Assembly (NCBI GenBank): GCA_003168295.1
Contig: PMST01000218.1
Coordinates: 10,344 to 17,861 of the forward strand
Source of the DNA: Actinomycetota bacterium
GTDB taxonomy: Bacteria > Actinomycetota > Actinomycetes > Streptosporangiales > Streptosporangiaceae
Direction: 5' to 3'
Length of the DNA: 7,518 nt
Below the pieces are notes generated by a model, which was not told the DNA's origin, did not search any database, and saw nothing but the letters and a program-made list of their open reading frames with translations. This document shows positions 6,603-7,518 of this stretch, piece after piece. A program made the position numbers and the translations under genes. The first letter of the stretch is position 1. Every line of letters starts with the position of its first letter.

Positions 6603-6628
6603 ATACAGAGTGACCGGTCGCCTGTCAA
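6600..6628 (-). promoter_or_regulatory. Promoter of the GntR-ABC operon
   Basis: On the minus strand, a perfect TTGACA (6628-6623) is followed by a 17-bp spacer and TATTAC (6605-6600, 4 of 6 to TATAAT). The predicted +1 is near 6593, giving a 29-nt leader before the GTG at 6564. The -10 overlaps the 32-bp dyad. This is the best sigma-70-like promoter in the window. Confidence 0.7.
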
Positions 6629-6657
6629 GCCCCGCAAGTGCGGAAGCCGGAGCGGCC

Positions 6658-6750
6658 CGTTGGTCGGACCGTCCCGCGCTGGGACGCGGACTGATCGAGG
6701 AGTTCGCCCGCGCCGGGGTGCGGGCCGAGTTCGTCAAGGGACCGCGCCAA
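6658..6750 (+). pseudogene. Serine-recombinase-like fragment
   Basis: The plus frame reads SDRPALGRGLIEEFARAGVR and continues AEFVKGPR. This matches the catalytic-domain pattern of transposon-type serine recombinases, where (P)DRLAR...LxEEFxRAGVxVxFVxGP follows the strand carrying the conserved DRLAR arginines. Here only about 28 residues fit; the second arginine of DRLAR is gone. The catalytic serine region, the rest of the domain and the DNA-binding part are absent on both sides. The open frame runs 6610-6834 but its ends are unlike any recombinase. I read it as a decayed relic of a mobile element. It lies immediately upstream of the GntR-operon promoter, and family assignment is from memory of the motif. 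Confidence 0.5.
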
Positions 6751-7091
6751 ATTGACCGGTATCAAGGCCGGCCTGCCGCTACCAGGCCACGGCGAACCAT
6801 GGACCGGGGCGACAGTCGCAGGTCACGTGGGTGACATCACTTCCGGTGCGGCGGAGACACCGCTGTAGATAATGTGTCCTCGCCGAGCCAAAGGCCTGCC
6901 GCGTATACAGCGAAGACATCGAAAATCGGGCTTGAGATAACGGGCGGCCAGGGCTGGCGCCGGGGATCGCAGGGGCGACGGGCCGGGACGCAGTCATGGC
7001 TGCCTCCCGGACAGGAAGCGGCTGCTAGGCCGAAGGCCGGAGCGGCCGTGAAGCCCGGCCGCCCGGCACGTCTTCAAGCGACGGCTGTTTT
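6751..7091. other. Gene-poor stretch with no recognised content
   Basis: I see no recognisable gene, RNA or element here. Open frames of 70-85 codons exist on both strands (plus 6874-7131, minus 6779-6997) but have no domain, signal or ribosome site that I can defend. Composition is mixed and less G/C-rich than the operon region. It probably continues the decayed mobile-element material to its left. Confidence 0.5.
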
Positions 7092-7101
7092 GGGGAAATC
7101 G

Positions 7102-7146
7102 CACCGGTTTTGTGTCCGAGGGGGGACTTGAACACGGAAACCGGTG
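7102..7146. repeat. Inverted repeat enclosing the tRNA-Leu-like segment
   Basis: CACCGGTTT (7102-7110) and its exact complement AAACCGGTG (7138-7146) enclose 27 bp. Inside, GTGT (7112-7115) and ACAC (7132-7135) continue the symmetry with a one-base offset. The left inner base run belongs to the tRNA-like piece. The structure looks like paired recombinase sites around a crossover region or a cruciform-forming scar. Confidence 0.5.
7111..7133 (-). other. tRNA-Leu 3'-end fragment, candidate att site
   Basis: On the minus strand the 23 bases start with GTTCAAGTCCCCCC and end with TCGGACACA. This has the T-loop (TTCAAGT), the 3' side of the T-stem (CCCCC), a 3' acceptor strand and a discriminator A, as in actinobacterial tRNA-Leu genes with a GTCCGAG/CTCGGAC acceptor. 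The bases before it (CCGTG) cannot pair with CCCCC, and no anticodon arm precedes it, so it is not a functional tRNA. A 3'-end copy of a tRNA is the usual mark left where an integrative element inserted. By polarity the intact tRNA and the element would lie to the right. Confidence 0.5.
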
Positions 7147-7204
7147 AAGTCTCCCCGATTCGGGGAAATCATGCGGCTAGGCTACCGGATCGGGGTCGGC
7201 GTGT

Positions 7205-7426
7205 TTAAGTATGTCGCGGCGTGTCGTTCTTCGTCTCTGCGGCAGACGCCTTTAGGCCTTCCAGCTCGGCAGTAGCCACATGCACCGCATTCGTCGAAGA
7301 AGGCTTACGTGCCGAACGGGCGTGGCTTTTCCTTTCGGCCGACAGTTCGAGCCTGACCGGGTCGGCCTTGATGTTGGCTCTTCGGGCGACGCGCCATCCC
7401 GGCACCGACCGGGCCGGGGTGGCCAT
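7205..7426 (-). CDS. Hypothetical 73-aa basic protein
   Basis: A short frame from ATG 7426 that begins MATPARSVPGWRVARRANIK and is Lys/Arg/Ala-rich, with a helical-looking middle (TAELEGLKASAAETK). I do not recognise it, and there is no membrane segment or signal. Upstream in the same frame the codons read WDITSRKWYLQRP without a start codon until a TGA, so the original gene may have been longer and lost its start. No clear Shine-Dalgarno sequence precedes the ATG. Third positions are moderately G/C-rich, less than in the operon genes. If the tRNA-Leu-end fragment is an attachment site, this frame would belong to the inserted element. It may equally be non-coding. Confidence 0.3.
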   Translation of the reverse strand: MATPARSVPGWRVARRANIKADPVRLELSAERKSHARSARKPSSTNAVHVATAELEGLKASAAETKNDTPRHT

Positions 7427-7499
7427 GGCCGGCCGCTGCAGGTACCACTTGCGTGAGGTGATGTCCCAGACTCAGCGGACGCCACGGTCTCGTTCCCTA

Positions 7500-7518
7500 G
7501 AGGGCAGACGCAGCCCTC
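7500..7518. repeat. Short hairpin at the window's right edge
   Basis: GAGGGC (7500-7505) and GCCCTC (7513-7518) can pair over six bases around a seven-base loop. The second arm ends at the window edge, so the stem may extend or be part of a larger repeat. There is no gene nearby that tells its role. Confidence 0.25.

Larger units (their letters stand above)
7092..7170. repeat. 9-bp direct repeats flanking the tRNA-end structure
   Basis: GGGGAAATC occurs at 7092-7100 and again at 7162-7170 in the same orientation, 70 bp apart, on either side of the inverted repeat and tRNA-Leu-like piece. The right copy overlaps a palindrome, TCCCCGA-T-TCGGGGA (7152-7166). Repeats of this spacing could be arm-type integrase or excisionase sites, but they may also be coincidental. 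Confidence 0.4.

Noticed and set aside
6779..6997. 72-codon minus-strand frame
   Set aside because: No similarity, signal or start context that I can support; composition is like non-coding decay.
6644..7051. GCCGGAGCGGCC seen twice (near 6646 and 7037)
   Set aside because: A short G/C-rich, partly palindromic 12-mer can recur by chance; the flanks do not match beyond a few bases.
6874..7131. 85-codon plus-strand frame
   Set aside because: No recognisable domain, no ribosome site, and its end runs through the tRNA-like and inverted-repeat structure.
7060..7133. Complete tRNA gene on the minus strand
   Set aside because: Only the T-loop and 3' end match; the 5' T-stem strand does not pair and no anticodon or D arm is present upstream on that strand.

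Overview
This is a high-GC window with Arg/Ala/Gly-rich proteins, leaderless-type promoters, NarL/DesK-class two-component genes and a YtrA-type GntR/ABC cassette. Together these point to an actinomycete (Actinomycetota). The genus cannot be told from the sequence alone.

Left part (1-2668). A two-component pair lies on the minus strand: a 624-aa multi-pass membrane histidine kinase of the HisKA_3/HATPase_c type, and the first 34 codons of its response regulator, which runs off the window's left edge. The kinase stop lies 13 nt inside the regulator gene. The kinase start sits exactly where a leaderless transcript from an extended -10 element would begin. Divergently, on the plus strand, is an unrecognised 184-aa six-helix membrane protein that ends in a strong hairpin terminator.

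Middle (2774-3875). A -35/-10 promoter places its +1 on the ATG of a 59-aa two-helix membrane protein. The last bases of that gene (TTGA) overlap the likely TTG start of a 296-aa YihY/BrkB-family membrane protein, so the two look like a leaderless, translationally coupled pair.

Minus-strand operon (6628-3908). A GntR (YtrA-type) repressor, an ABC ATPase and an ABC-2 type permease are joined by two ATGA overlaps. Twenty-one bases after the permease, behind a GGAGG ribosome site, comes a lipoprotein signal peptide whose gene is frameshifted and cut short. Its second frame resembles the start of secretory-lipase-type hydrolases. The operon has a clear promoter (TTGACA-17-TATTAC) and a 32-bp imperfect dyad overlapping the -10 and predicted +1, a natural site for GntR autorepression.

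Right part (about 6603-7518). This is an accessory-looking stretch with lower GC in places and no intact recognisable gene. It holds a small piece resembling a serine recombinase, a 23-nt match to the 3' end of an actinobacterial tRNA-Leu set inside a 9-bp inverted repeat and flanked by 9-bp direct repeats (a likely integration scar or attachment site), and a 73-codon unknown reading frame. If the tRNA piece is an attachment site, its polarity puts the inserted element to its right, beyond the window. I did not find a complete novel system; the most interesting signals are the tRNA-Leu-end structure, the GntR operator and the coupled small-protein/BrkB pair.
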